A stretch of 64,000 nt of DNA from Hymenopellis radicata. Lineage: Eukaryota > Basidiomycota > Agaricomycetes > Agaricales > Physalacriaceae. Below, in pieces: positions 11,385 to 24,339 of this stretch; the first letter of the stretch is position 1; every line of letters begins with the position of its first letter. The translations under genes were made by a program, and so were the position numbers. Location: the NCBI GenBank assembly GCA_015501595.1, contig JADNRX010000053.1, forward strand, positions 124,001-188,000, written 5' to 3'. The notes beneath the pieces are model-generated. The model was not told the DNA's origin, searched no databases, and saw only the letters and a program-made list of their open reading frames with translations.

Positions 11385-14026
11385 ATGTTCTCCTCGACGC
11401 CCGCCGTCTTTAGAAGCCGACAATCCCCTAGTCCAGTTAAGGTATGTCATTCATGCCGTATCATCGTTGCGCTGACCTACGTTCGCGTAGATGCCCCGAC
11501 CCTTTTCGGTCAGTATCTTCAAAGGTCCAACATTAGCAGCCTCGCAAGGGCCCGTAAACTCCAAGTTTGGCGCCCCGCCGCAAACCGGTGGCCACATGGG
11601 CTGGTTCCCTTCTTGGTCGCTTTTCAACTCGCACTTTGCTGCACCTAAACCTCCCATTCAGAGAGCGGCGACGTATCCACCTTACATGTCTGGTCCCACT
11701 CCTGGCGATAATCGTTCCATCCCACAAAACTTTTATATTTATCCAAACTCTCACGTCAATGGCGCCTACATTTACGAGACATCGTTTTCTAGCAAGTCAG
11801 AAGTGTTTTCGACTTCAGACTACGATAGCTCTTCGTCTGCTTCCTACACGCCCTCCTCTTTCTCGCCTATTCTGTCGAGCACGGACAGTCTTGTGACCGC
11901 CTCGTCTTCTTCCCCCAACCACCCGACGACATCTCTTCCCACTTCCACTTCTGGCCCAAAGTCTTCCTCCGACGACAACACTCGCTCGTTTTATCCGAGT
12001 CAAGTTTCTAATGGCGGCTATGGGCCATCTCTCGGTAGAAATGAAGCAGGAAGTGCTCCTCGCTTCAATGGTTATAATGGACCTCAGCGACCTCAAATCG
12101 GCTATCTGCCGGAGGCTACTCCACCAATGGCCGACGACCATCGCACCCTGGTCAATACAGAGTACAACGCGAGGACATCGCACTACCCGCCGTTTCGGGG
12201 AGCGTCAGCCAACGCGTCGCATTCTGGGACGGATTACCGTTCTGATAATGCTCCTTCTGTTTCGAGCAACCCTTCTGACATCATGCTACACCCTCCGTCT
12301 TCCAGTCCGGAACGACAGGGCGCCGGTGACGCAAATCGACAACCCTCGTCGACAAGCAGATATGAAACTTCTTCGCGGACGTCACCTCATGATGTAAATC
12401 CTCCGCCAGAACCACCTAACAGGTTGCAATTGGTGCCGCTTCCACCTGTATCAGAAGATGGCTCCTCGCGTGGCCTTTCGCCTCACCAATCTAACGCGTC
12501 ATCTCGACGCGATAGCACCTTTATGCCCTATTATTTCCCCGACCCACTCTCCGTCGCCAGCTACCCACAACAATACACATCACAAAACGCAGGCGGAGAC
12601 AGTCTTCCTTTACCTCCGGGGCTCGTCTTCCCCGATGTTCCCCTTCGAAGGAGTCCTGATACACAGTCCGCCGCGGAAATGAGAAGTGACTCTCCGAGTA
12701 CCGACTCCGCGATATCAGGCCATGATTTCGCAGGCATTCGTATTCTCACGTACAATGCATCGGTTGACGGGTCGACGTTGCGTGGTGGTCCTGACGTGGG
12801 GCTTGTTAATTCACAACAACCACGCGACGGACATGCTACGGCGCCTGAGCCACGACGAAGGTCATATGCCTCCGTGGCGGCCTCACGCCCTGGATCGGCT
12901 GCATCGTCATCGACATCATCCACTCTAATTGATCAACAAGCACCGTCCTCGTTCTCCCAGGCTCAAGTGGTCCCGCCCTTTCCGGTACCTGCGCCTCCCG
13001 CCACTCTGCTGAGTCTACTAGAGGGTCCGTCAACTCCGTCCCGCCTATTCCTGTTGCTCAGTTCTCGTCGACGAATTATCTTCCTCCCAGGCGTGCCAGT
13101 CCCGAGACTTTGGCTCCTTCTCTGAACCTCGCTCGCCAATCTCCGGTGAATGACATGGCTCGCGGCAATTTCCGCCAGCCTAATCAGGCATCGCCTCCTC
13201 CAGAATACGGTCGCGTTAATGAAGGTGTTGCCCGATCACCACCTCGGGATCTTCAGGCGCGGGTCCCTGAAACGCGTCCCAGACGTGGTTCTATAGAACC
13301 GTCCGCGTCCAGTGCCTTGGTCACCATTCCTTCTACCTCGCAAAAAGAGCGCTCTAACTCTCCTCCGCAAGTCCGTCACGCTTCACAGTCTCAGTCTGCG
13401 GCGCCAGTAGCCGGGCGGATTCGGAAGGACTCGCTTTCATGTGCGCATATGCGAATCGATGGGGCGCCTCATATTCCGAATGTGCTGCCTGCGCAGACGC
13501 CTTCTGTGCCTGCCCGGGATGTTGCGGAGTATCCGCCACTTGGGCCTCCGCGACAAGGCTCGGGTTCGCGTCCCATGGCCTTGCAGCGGCGACACTCGAC
13601 AGACGGGACTGTTGCTACCGAAGGCTCGAGGGAGGTGGCAACCTGCCTTACCGGCGCCTTTCGGACGGCGACCAGGTGGCCTTCATTCCTGCGCGCACAG
13701 TCCGCTGGAATGAAAACCTCATCTGTCCTTCTCCGATTTTCCGGACCAAAGGCGCAAAGGGTGGTTCAACAAACGAGGGTGGGTTATCTGCTTAGATTCC
13801 GAGTTTTTTACTTATGATGAACAGTGATCAACTGTGGACGAACAAGGGAACGTACAAGACACCTGAGCCGGGAATGGAGTATCCTTTGGATCTGGAAGAT
13901 TATCCAGAACACGGCGAGGGCTGGATGAACGAGCACGGCGTGCGCATTGACATGAACCATCGGCTGGTACCTAAAGTTCCTCTTCGATCTGCTCTCAAGA
14001 CGCGCCAACCGCAGGCTGGGAATTAA
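11385..14026 (+). CDS. Ser/Pro-rich low-complexity protein with conserved C-terminal domain
   Basis: A first exon (ATG 11385, MFSSTPAVFRSRQSPSPVK) splices through GTATGT...GTAG (about 11442-11490) into MPRPFSVSIF. A long Ser/Pro/Thr/Asn-rich, probably disordered region follows. The conserved part is the C-terminus: NLPYRRLSDGDQVAF, RTVRWNENLICPSPIF, QRRKGWFNKRG, an intron (about 13778-13824), DQLWTNKGTYKTPEPG, EYPLDLEDYPEHGEGWMNE, and the end NHRLVPKVPLRSALKTRQP. The frame changes three times: near 12987-13063 (either an intron GTACCT...CAG or a lost base), near 13640, and at 13741, where TTTTCCGG would read through if it were TTTTCCCGG. The intact, well-conserved-looking C-terminus argues for a functional gene with assembly indels. 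Function unknown. Confidence 0.7.
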
Positions 14027-14092
14027 TAAGTTTACTCGATTGTGTCTTTTTGGTTTGATATTTATGCCCATTTTTACTTCATGTACAGTCAG

Positions 14093-14280
14093 AGTATGCT
14101 TCTAGGTCACATGTATCATATGCACAACGCGACAATGCACCATGTCCAAGTGAAAGCAATGCAGGAAATAAGGCGCGAGGGAATGGGAAAGCCAACGTCT
14201 ATAGCTACAAGAAGTTGAGGAAATCGATGCAGGGAATAACGATATCAGGAAGCTGCGAGAGATAGCAAAGAGCAGCTTAC
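14093..14280 (+). repeat. dispersed repeat, copy A
   Basis: This segment, just 3' of the Ser/Pro-rich gene, shares near-identical text with two later copies (about 15625-15955). Shared strings include gtgaaagcaatgcaggaaat, tctatagctacaagaagtt and gaaatcgatgcagggaataa. It shows no coding potential. Copies B and C lie next to the 3' end of the convergent zinc-finger gene. Confidence 0.8.
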
Positions 14281-14318
14281 GCAAAATCATATGCCAACAC
14301 GCTGATCTGGCTGGAACA

Positions 14319-14842
14319 ATGTCAATTCGACGTTCCCTCGTCCTCTCACCATGCACAACTCTCTATATCGTCTCAACTACCGTTGCCTTAGCCGTCGGCT
14401 TCATTCCACTACACTCGAACGTGGTGCAAGGCTCGTGGTCGTAAGGCCCAGGCCGAAGGGACAAATGTTCTTGATGCCCTCAAAGCTCCGGATGCGGTGA
14501 GTTTCCAATCATTTCATTCCAGGTCTCTGACGACTAATTTCTCTGCAGTCTGTTCCGAAGCGAGCGATGGACCCCTCCAACGTAGAGCAGGCCCACGTGC
14601 TTTCCCAGCGCAATAGCCATTCTGCTGCTATTGTGGACACTCTCACTGCCCTTCATGCCGATTTGGATCGTCTCACTGCCGAAACCAGGGAACGATTTCA
14701 TCGTATCGACAGTCGGTCAGTGGCTTCGGTGTCTCACTTTTGTGTTATCTGATTACTCTCTTCAAGTCTTGATCGACTGGAACGTGGTTTATTACCCGAT
14801 CCGCTACTTACCTGCCATGCCGCTGATCGGCATCCCAAATAG
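14319..14842 (+). CDS. small hypothetical protein, three exons
   Basis: I do not recognise this gene. An ATG at 14319 opens a short hydrophobic N-terminus (TTLYIVSTTVALAVGFIP). A frame change near 14425 leads into KAQAEGTNVLDALKAPDA, and then a good intron (GTGAGT...CTGCAG, about 14496-14549). The second exon (SVPKRAMDPSNVEQAH, then LTALHADLDRLTAETRERFH) has a heptad-like charged helix. A second intron (GTCAGT...TTCAAG) leads to LDRLERGLLPDPLLTC and TAG at 14842. The two well-formed splice junctions that keep a charged helical frame open are the main evidence. The last exon overlaps the left arm of the first hairpin. It could be a decayed gene or part of a mobile segment bounded by the repeats. 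Confidence 0.42.
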
Positions 14843-14858
14843 GCAATGGCAGGTAAGT
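14806..14858. repeat. hairpin 1: 13-bp perfect inverted repeat
   Basis: Left arm acttacctgccat (14806-14818) and right arm atggcaggtaagt (14846-14858) are perfect inverted copies separated by 27 bp. The same arm sequence recurs in hairpin 2. The arm also contains a consensus splice donor (cag/gtaagt), so a chance match to a splice site is only part of the explanation. Confidence 0.8.
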
Positions 14859-15002
14859 CCCAACGGCGCAATATCCATTCTTGTCCGCTCGTTTGGCGCC
14901 TCAGCAGCATAAACACTGCTCGAAATGTTGAATATATGTTGATGCTGTCCCGTCCCATGCTGATCTGTCCCGGGAAGCTTCTTCAACGCCCAAATTCGCC
15001 GA

Positions 15003-15048
15003 ATGGCAGGTAAGTCCTTGATTGATTAGTCATGGACTTACCTGCCAT
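15003..15048. repeat. hairpin 2: 15-bp perfect inverted repeat
   Basis: atggcaggtaagtcc (15003-15017) and ggacttacctgccat (15034-15048) form a perfect 15-bp inverted repeat with a 16-bp loop. The arm equals that of hairpin 1 plus cc. The four arms (two per strand) within 245 bp suggest a foldback/MITE-like structure. Confidence 0.85.
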
Positions 15049-15049
15049 G

Positions 15050-15624
15050 CTGTGCACGTAGCCGGTTTACCCCTGTGCACCACTGACTCTCCTTGCGCGA
15101 AGCGGGATGCACACTGATAGCTAGGTACAGTCAATAGTCTCTCTAGAGACCAACTTTATCTTACCTTCATTGCTCTTCAGACTGTCACTGCTGGAATTCC
15201 GGTGAAGACCGCATGCGACGCGATGATCACCGGTTTCCGCGGCAGCGGAAGATTTTTTTTGCGTACTTGAGGCTCTCAGACAGGTTCTGAGGTCTCTTAT
15301 GTTGCCCTCTAAAGCTCTCTCTAGTTCTCTTTCTTTCAATTCTTTTTCTGGGAGTTTTTGACGAGAATACCCAGTGTATTGGGTCAAAAACCTTGAACGT
15401 CAAGTTGAAGAAGACATACGCAACAGCCACACCTCTCGCACAGCCTTGATTCGATATCCAGCACCGTTTGTTGCTGGAGGACATCTTCCGTTTAGCATGA
15501 CATAGAAGTGTTACATTATAATACAACACATCCAGATGTTGGCCCAATTTCTTGTTGGCTTTTGACATGTTGAAAAGAAGAAGAAGAAGAAGAAGAATAG
15601 GGCGCTTCACAAGTACAGGAAAGT
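15050..15624. other. non-coding stretch between hairpins and repeat copies
   Basis: No supported gene. It has an (aag)n/(gaa)n run near 15575-15600 and T-rich text. A 163-codon minus-strand frame (15227-15718) is low complexity, crosses the repeat and shows no conserved motif. Confidence 0.4.
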
Positions 15625-15805
15625 ATTCATATGTATAAGATACACAATGCGACAATGCACCAAGTACAAGTGAAAGCAATGCAGGAAATAAAGCGCGAGG
15701 GAAAGGGTAAGCCAACATCTATAGCTACAAGAAGTTCAAAGAAATCGATGCAGGGAATAACAATATCAGAAAGCTGTGAGAAAGCGCAAGAAAGATCTAA
15801 GTGCG
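15625..15805 (+). repeat. dispersed repeat, copy B
   Basis: Closest to copy A: both begin with catatg...acaatgcaccaagt/atgt text and continue through gtgaaagcaatgcaggaaat and ctacaagaagtt. It is immediately followed by copy C, making a tandem pair. Confidence 0.8.
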
Positions 15806-15955
15806 ACGAAAGTCCGAGTGAAAGCAATGCAGGAAATAAAGCGCGGGGAAGCCAACGTCTATAGCTACAAGAAGTTCAAGGAAATCGATGCAGGGAATAA
15901 CGATATCAGAAAGCCGCGAGAGAAGGCAAGAGAGATCTAAGTGCGACGAAACGTT
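15806..15955 (+). repeat. dispersed repeat, copy C
   Basis: Tandem partner of copy B. It starts inside agtgaaagcaatgcagg, has a small deletion after gcgcggg, and ends in gagatctaagtgcgacgaaa, a string also present at the end of copy B (gatctaagtgcgacgaaag). A decayed quarter-copy (gaaagctatgcagggaacaa) follows to about 15985. Confidence 0.75.
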
Positions 15956-16003
15956 CGAGGAAAGCTATGCAGGGAACAACGCAAGAAAGATGCGCGAGAG
16001 AAG

Positions 16004-16811
16004 CTAAGACATCTTCATCGCTGCAAGGCCGACAACCTGGCGATTTTTCTTCTCCAAAGCATCCAGAATGGCACTGATCGTGGCGGGATATCGCGGCGGC
16101 TCGATATCTAGAGGCTCCGTAACCGTTGCCAACTCGCCGAACTCAAAGTGTACGCGTTTTTCGGCGGGTCCGATGGCGACGACACATCCATACCGGGCGA
16201 GAGCGAGAACATCCTCATCGTCGTCTTCCTCACTCCTTTTGCGTTTATTCGTAGTGACTCCTCCAGCTCCCGGGTCCGATTCCAAATCATTAGACGAGCC
16301 CTCTCCAGCAAAGAAAGAAGACAACTCGGGCGGAAGGGTAGCATTGAAGGCATCCTGTGTCCAGCGCGTCAAACATTCGTACGCCTCCTTGTCGACTCCA
16401 AAGAGATCGAATTCCACGGAATTGTTGAGGTAGTTTGTAGGGAGATTCAGCATGGGTTCGTAGCAGGATGGATGCCAGGACGGGGCTTTCTTGTTTTTTC
16501 CGATTTTGAAGCGATAGCCGTTGGTGTCCAGTTTCTAGGCCGCAGCCTTTGCAGCTCGCGTTCCTCCTGACGCCGTAGGGTACGAGCTCGATGACAACGT
16601 GTTTGGCTACTGCAATGTTGATAGACAGTTTCAAATGACGTGGCAAAGGCGCACCTTTTGGCGAAAGAGCGGTGGCTTGCCAGTTCAAAAAGGCATGACC
16701 CGCTGTCTTGGCGGTCTTTGGCTTTGGGGCCTTTGGAGCAGTCTAGCAGTCGATATTGTCAGTATATGCGCTGGAATTACGATAAATACGAACGGGAACG
16801 CTAGTCGTCAT
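16004..16811 (-). CDS. PARP-type zinc-finger protein
   Basis: Start ATG at 16811 (MTTSVP), an intron (GTTCGT...CTGCTAG), then TAPKAPKPKTAKTAG. This is followed by a segment with ASCKGC, a spacer and KIGKNKKAPSWHPSCYEP. C-x2-C then H-x2-C with this spacing is the Cys2-His-Cys pattern of the PARP-type zinc finger, a fold that binds broken DNA in PARP1 and ligase III. No ADP-ribosyltransferase domain follows; the rest is an acidic linker with KRKR (possible nuclear signal) and a C-terminal helix ending at 16004. Between CKGC and the HPSC half the frame shifts by one base at an A-run (plus strand ttt at 16532-16534); removing one A gives a continuous finger. Head-to-head with RecQ helicase 1. A role as a nuclear DNA-break or nucleic-acid binding protein is inferred. 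Confidence 0.72.
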
Positions 16812-16997
16812 TTTGGGTGGTGATGGTAAGCGATCAAGCCGTGGCGACTTTGACGCGATCAGCTCCTTTGCCACCAACCACGACGACTGGTCTGCTGGAT
16901 GCCCATATTCTCCAGCGACTTTCTAGGCTCAGACGATGTTGAAGCCGTCAGCGCCCATATATGCTGCTCTGACGCGCCTCTCTAACCCAGTTTGCAG
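16812..16997. promoter_or_regulatory. short bidirectional promoter with two ACGCG cores
   Basis: Only 186 bp separate the divergent start codons of the zinc-finger and RecQ genes. Two ACGCG cores (16853-16857 and 16972-16976) match the core of the MCB element used by MBF in yeasts to drive S-phase and repair genes. The cores are short and could be chance in this GC-rich DNA; regulation by MBF is inference. Confidence 0.4.
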
Positions 16998-19949
<2,952 letters not shown>

Positions 19950-20804
19950 TACATACCCCACGTTAAGTTGTTGTACACATAATCACTACAAAGCTGCATA
20001 CATACTAAAAACTTTGTCCTTGGATTCAGAACGTTCAGAAGCACTGCTGTACCTGTTCGGGCTTTAAGTTCCCGGGACGGAGGTCCGGTTCCAAAATGAA
20101 TTGTTCAATTAAATCTCCATTTAGGCATGCGCTCTCGGTACCGCCCGATCGCGACTTGTTTGGTTGCCTCCACTCGAAGCTGTTTCTCGTCTCTGCTACC
20201 TTCGACTCCGATTTTTATTATATGTCCTGTATGTTCTGTTCTGTTCTGTTACCGGCCGCATTCCAGTTTCGCGACACGCCAGCTTCGGCCGCCGCTTGCA
20301 AGCACGCACGCACTGAACTTCCAACGATACCGACCCTATTCTGCCAAGCGGTGAACGTTTGAACAGGAACACGAACAGTGAGCGCTTTGAACAATCAATG
20401 GAATCATTCAGCACCGTCGCTCCTGTGGACTTGGGCGGAGAAGTGTATGTATCATGTACGATTCTTTGATATCTGCGGCCCATTCTACTGCTTAACACGA
20501 ACTTGATTTTACAGCACAAGGCCTCAAACATGTCGGTAGTTCCTCGGGTTCCTATAGGCCTCCCCAGGCTCGCATAATTGAACCCTCGCTCCGCGCATTA
20601 CTTAGCCGCTGTATGAATGGCTGGTTATGCTTATGCAGCGTAGTGCTATGGGAACCATAGACTTATCCTGACCTGAAGTTTCTTCGGCCAAATGTTGCCT
20701 CTCTCGAGGTCCAGGTCGTCTCGCGTGCAAACAATCCAGCCCCTGATCTTCATGAAGATCGATTCACACCTCGTTGCACAATTCGGCCACCACTCCAGGA
20801 CGGG
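19950..20804. other. intergenic region upstream of the secreted protein
   Basis: No supported gene. Short frames on both strands lack motifs. It contains the RecQ 1 3' flank and the distal promoter of the next gene. Confidence 0.4.
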
Positions 20805-20811
20805 TATAAAA
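20805..20811 (+). promoter_or_regulatory. TATA box of the secreted-protein gene
   Basis: TATAAAA in the context cgggtataaaagcc, about 170 bp before the ATG at 20979. The distance is explained by a probable 5'-UTR intron. Confidence 0.5.
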
Positions 20812-20922
20812 GCCAGGCGGATGTCGTTTGCAAACCCACAAACGTTTCTGCCCCGGTGTTCGACTTTCTCTGGGTTTGTCGAGTTGATCCCGCACATTCC
20901 TTACACACCCCCGCTCGTTATT

Positions 20923-20974
20923 GTGAGTAGCACGCACGCTTGCGATGTTGTGTATACTAACGGCGTTCTTGAAG
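20923..20974 (+). other. probable 5'-UTR intron
   Basis: GTGAGT donor at 20923, a perfect TACTAAC branch site (20955-20961) and an AAG acceptor at 20974, five bases before the start codon. Confidence 0.55.
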
Positions 20975-20978
20975 AATC

Positions 20979-23077
20979 ATGAAAGGCGCTATTGCTGTGA
21001 CTCTGTTGGCTGCTTTGCCTGCTTCACTGGCGGCGCTCTCCGCTGAGAGCTTGACGATCAGCTCCGATACGCTGACTTTGCCCGCATCGTTCGACCCCAT
21101 CCAAGGTAGGAAGCTATCATATATCCCATACATTATAATAACATATCAATACTAGCTGCATACTGGACTGGCCTTCCGCACCATCGTCGCACTCCTTTCG
21201 CTGTTTCTCCCGATGGCAAATCCGCCTACCTCGCTTTCCTCAACGCCGCCAAAGATGCTGTATACGTTCAACCGGTAGACCCAACAACGTTTACTGCCAA
21301 TGGCGATGCCGTCAGTATTGCCAATGCGAAGGAGGCCGGAGGACTCGTCGCTCATGACGATGGGTTCGCGGTGCTCGTTACGCTCCCTGTTCCTGACGGT
21401 ACTTCCGCCGACGAGACTCCGACCGACTCGTATCCCATCGTGAATTTGATACGGTACCAGAATGGAGCTCAAGCTTGGTCTACTGCTCTTAACGGACCTG
21501 GCGTCCATGTTAGCGATGGCGTGAGTGAATGTTTCAACTTAACAATTACATTGAGTGTTGACGGTGGTGTAGTTGAGCGCAACTCCTGATATCAACGGAG
21601 ACTTGGTTTACTCTGCCGAGTCTGGCCTCTATGGGGCTTACTTTGTCGTTACAGGTGAGTAGATTTCGTTCTTCGAGCACTCTGCTCTACTCAATAACTC
21701 TGGAACAGCCTACACCGGCTGGGCTGCTGGCCACTTTGGTGATTCGGTCCAGTACGTCAACGACGCGGGTACGCTTCAAGAAATCGCGCAGAGTTCGAGC
21801 TGGGGATGTTCCCATAACACCGGCATAGCCTTCGAGGCTGCGTCAGAGCCGCCCTTTGCTAGTGTCTGCGCCGAGGATCATGGGTAAATTTGCGATTTAC
21901 GTTGAATCTTCCGATAAAATTCTAACACGTCCGATAGCGCTATCTGGCTCAACACCGATACCCGCTCCATGAATGGCATCAAGATCGCCAATGAGAATGT
22001 AACTAACGGTGTAAGCGGTGAACCCAGTAAGTCTGTCCAGGTGAATAGAGGCGCATGAAATAATCCCATATGTTCATCTAGTGGGCGGAATGAGTGGTTC
22101 TTATAGCAACCTTGCCGCTCTCGACGATGACCGATACATCTTTGCATGGCAATCACGCGGCGCCGTCGACCTGACCGCTGACTCTTGGATGGGAGACGGC
22201 TTCACCCAGGCCAGCCCTCGCTGGCTGAACCACAATGTCGCTATCGCCACCATGGATGCGAAGAATAAACTTGCTGGCTCAGAGGCCATCTCGACCGTCG
22301 GCGCTGCATCTGGTGACGACCAGGTAAACTGGATTACTGAGGACGACGGCGTTGATCACCAGAACGTCCGTGTTGCGTCGGCGGGTAGCGGACAAATTGC
22401 CGTCGTGACTTGGGAGCAGATTACCGACCCCACCTGCGAGCCTGTTCCGCTCAGCTGCTCTGGCACTTTTCTGGAACCTATGCGCAGCTTGTTGACGCCA
22501 CCGGCACCGGTTCTATGGTTGACTCTGCTGTCAACCTCGGCACGGGCGTTACTGTTTCGGGAGATATGGTCACCATCGGCACCCAGGTTTGCTGGCCCTT
22601 TGTTAAACAGACCTGGGATTTGTCCAAGCCCAAGGACAGCGGAACGGCCGTCACCACGATGTCGTTCGCGTGCTTGCGCACCGATGGCACTGCTTCCAAT
22701 GCTATGCTACTTCCGGATCGACTACTGCAGCCTTCAGCACCCAATCCCTCGTTGCGGCTTCTTCATCCGCCGTTGACGACGCGACTACGACGGCCGCCGT
22801 CGGTGAGACTTTGGCCGTTTCGACAGAGTTCCCGAGGCAACGTCGACTGGTGCTGCCAGCTCTGACGAGCCGAGTCCACCACCCCGGTGTCCGATGAATC
22901 CACAGCTGTTCCAGTGGAGTCTACCACTGCCGTTCCAGTGGAGTCTACCACGCCGCTTCAGATACTACCGTCGTCGACTCGGCTAGCTCCGTTCCTCAAG
23001 GCACGTCGACTAGCCGTCGCCACCGTCCGACGCGCTATTGGGGACGCCCTCACTCGGATGCATTTAGCTACGCTTGA
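20979..23077 (+). CDS. secreted protein of unknown function, Ser/Thr-rich C-terminus
   Basis: Signal peptide MKGAIAVTLLAALPASLAAL, then SDTLTLPASFDPIQG, GLPHHRRTPFAVSPDGKSAY, VAHDDGFAVLV, WGCSHNTGIAFEAASEPPFA, GGMSGSYSNLAALDD, WQSRGAVDLTADSWMGDG, SPRWLNHNVAIATM and WPFVKQTWDLSKPKDSG. I know the pattern from conserved hypothetical secreted proteins of Agaricomycetes. The alternating blocks suggest a beta-propeller, but no catalytic site is evident. About five introns. From 22467 on, the frame breaks repeatedly by loss of one base (T-run at 22467-22470, near 22704, C-run at 22831, near 22873 and 22952). The C-terminal stop is therefore uncertain; 23077 is the best chained end. The tail is Ser/Thr/Ala-rich with a repeated PVESTTAVPVESTT motif, suggesting O-glycosylation. 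Confidence 0.75.
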
Positions 23078-23675
23078 GTCTGAGAGCCTCGCACAGTGTT
23101 GTACGCGTGCGTAACTGTTTACACGGTTTGAGTTGGCGGTGTCTGTAATGATATAGTTTATAAAATGTTTCAAACTTAGTACGACGTTGGATATTCGGAA
23201 CATGCTCTCGCCATAGTCAGTTCACATACCCAAGGATGTACTGGACTATGCCGGACTGTAAGCCGATTTCTTCTTAATTTCCTGTGTGTTTCTCCCGCGT
23301 AAGTGCATTGCTTCCACTCTTACTTACTTGGTCTACGAATCTTCATCATTTGATGGGCAAATGCCAGCTCTAGAGGTAGCAAGAGGTGATCTAAGGTCAA
23401 AGAGGTGAGGTGAGGCAGAGGTGAGGTGAGCTGAGGCAAGAGGTAGAGGAAAGGAGATAGACCAAGTGGGATGGCAAACCCGGAGGAGAGCAGGGCTCTT
23501 GATAACGAAGTGAAGCTGGACGAAGACCAACCAACACACAATATGCAAATGAAAGTACTCACTGCATGGGATAACAGAGAGGACGGGAATTGTGTGAGAT
23601 CTTTAGGTTCAGATGACTCCTTCAAGTTGCGAGAGCAAGCAGCATTACGGTGTCAAGTCAATTGAATGACAAAAA
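23078..23675. other. intergenic stretch with direct repeat and purine-rich tract
   Basis: Contains one copy of the 57-bp direct repeat (23259-23315) and an imperfect (aggtg)n/(gaggt)n purine-rich run near 23385-23450. Short open frames here are low complexity and not supported. Confidence 0.45.
23259..23315 (+). repeat. 57-bp direct repeat, copy 1
   Basis: taagccgatttcttcttaat...aagtgcattgcttc, nearly identical to 24283-24339. The two copies lie 1,024 bp apart and flank the orphan gene at 23676-24219. Confidence 0.85.
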
Positions 23676-24219
23676 CTACTTATAACGACACCATTGCAGC
23701 TGGAGCACCTTCTCCTCTGAAAGTCCGAGAACATCTACGGCTGCCTCGATGATTTTTTCCTTCGACGCGTTGAGTGTATCCAGATGGGTGGAGTCGTTAA
23801 GGCCAATCTTGAACAGTGCGTCCCCGTTGGCCATGATATACAACATTGGTCGATGGTAGTGACTGGCGGACCTAATGAGTAACAGACGATAAAGTGCCTA
23901 CGAGGAAACGCACGCAAGCTCTTCGAATACCTCTCCCACCGCGGATCTATCCAGTTTAACTGTGAATCGGAAAAGACATCCCACCTCTTGTCCCATTCCT
24001 GCCGCGTGGCTAGTAGATCCCAGAGCTCGAGTTCTTCGAATGTCCAGCCTAATGCGTACCATGGGGCAATGAAGCCTTCCACGATGGTGTTTTCGAGCGG
24101 TGGCGTGGCTGAAGCCGGAAGAGTGAGCGGGAAAACATCATCACTGCAGCTATGTCGGTATTATTTATGTCGGACATAAACAGGACTTACAACGTCTTCA
24201 CTTTTGGGGCGGCTGCCAT
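23676..24219 (-). CDS. hypothetical protein of about 150 residues
   Basis: Start ATG at 24219 (MAAAPKVKT), an intron (GTAAGT...GCTGCAG, about 24145-24190), then DDVFPLTLPASATPP, EGFIAPWYALGWTFEELELW, TRQEWDKRWDVFSDSQLNW and DPRWERYSKSL. A second intron (GTGCGT...CATTAG, about 23868-23920) leads to SASHYHRPMLYIMANGDALF, a helical LNASKEKIIEAAVDVLGLSE and the stop at 23676. The second junction is out by one base, again consistent with an indel. It is Trp-rich, with no signal peptide or recognisable domain; function unknown. The 57-bp repeats on both sides suggest it lies in a duplicated or inserted segment. Confidence 0.6.
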
Positions 24220-24282
24220 CGATGCAATGGTGGTGGTCGTTGAAATGTCTCGCATTAGTCAGGGATGTGGCCTGACACGTAC

Positions 24283-24339
24283 TAAGCCGATTTCTTCTTA
24301 ATTTCCTGTGTGTTTCTCCCGTTTTAAGTGCATTGCTTC
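24283..24339 (+). repeat. 57-bp direct repeat, copy 2
   Basis: Second copy of the repeat at 23259-23315, differing mainly at cccgcgt versus cccgtttt. Weaker similarity continues about 35 bp downstream (gaatcttgattattttgatg versus gaatcttcatcatttgatgg). Confidence 0.85.

Noticed and set aside
11815..12923. Minus-strand frames of 120-122 codons (Arg/Gly-rich)
   Set aside because: Antisense shadows of the Ser/Pro-rich gene; composition is the complement of Ser codons.
15227..15718. Minus-strand frame of 163 codons
   Set aside because: Runs through the dispersed repeat and a microsatellite; hydrophobic poly-Leu comes from the (aag)n tract. No conserved motif.
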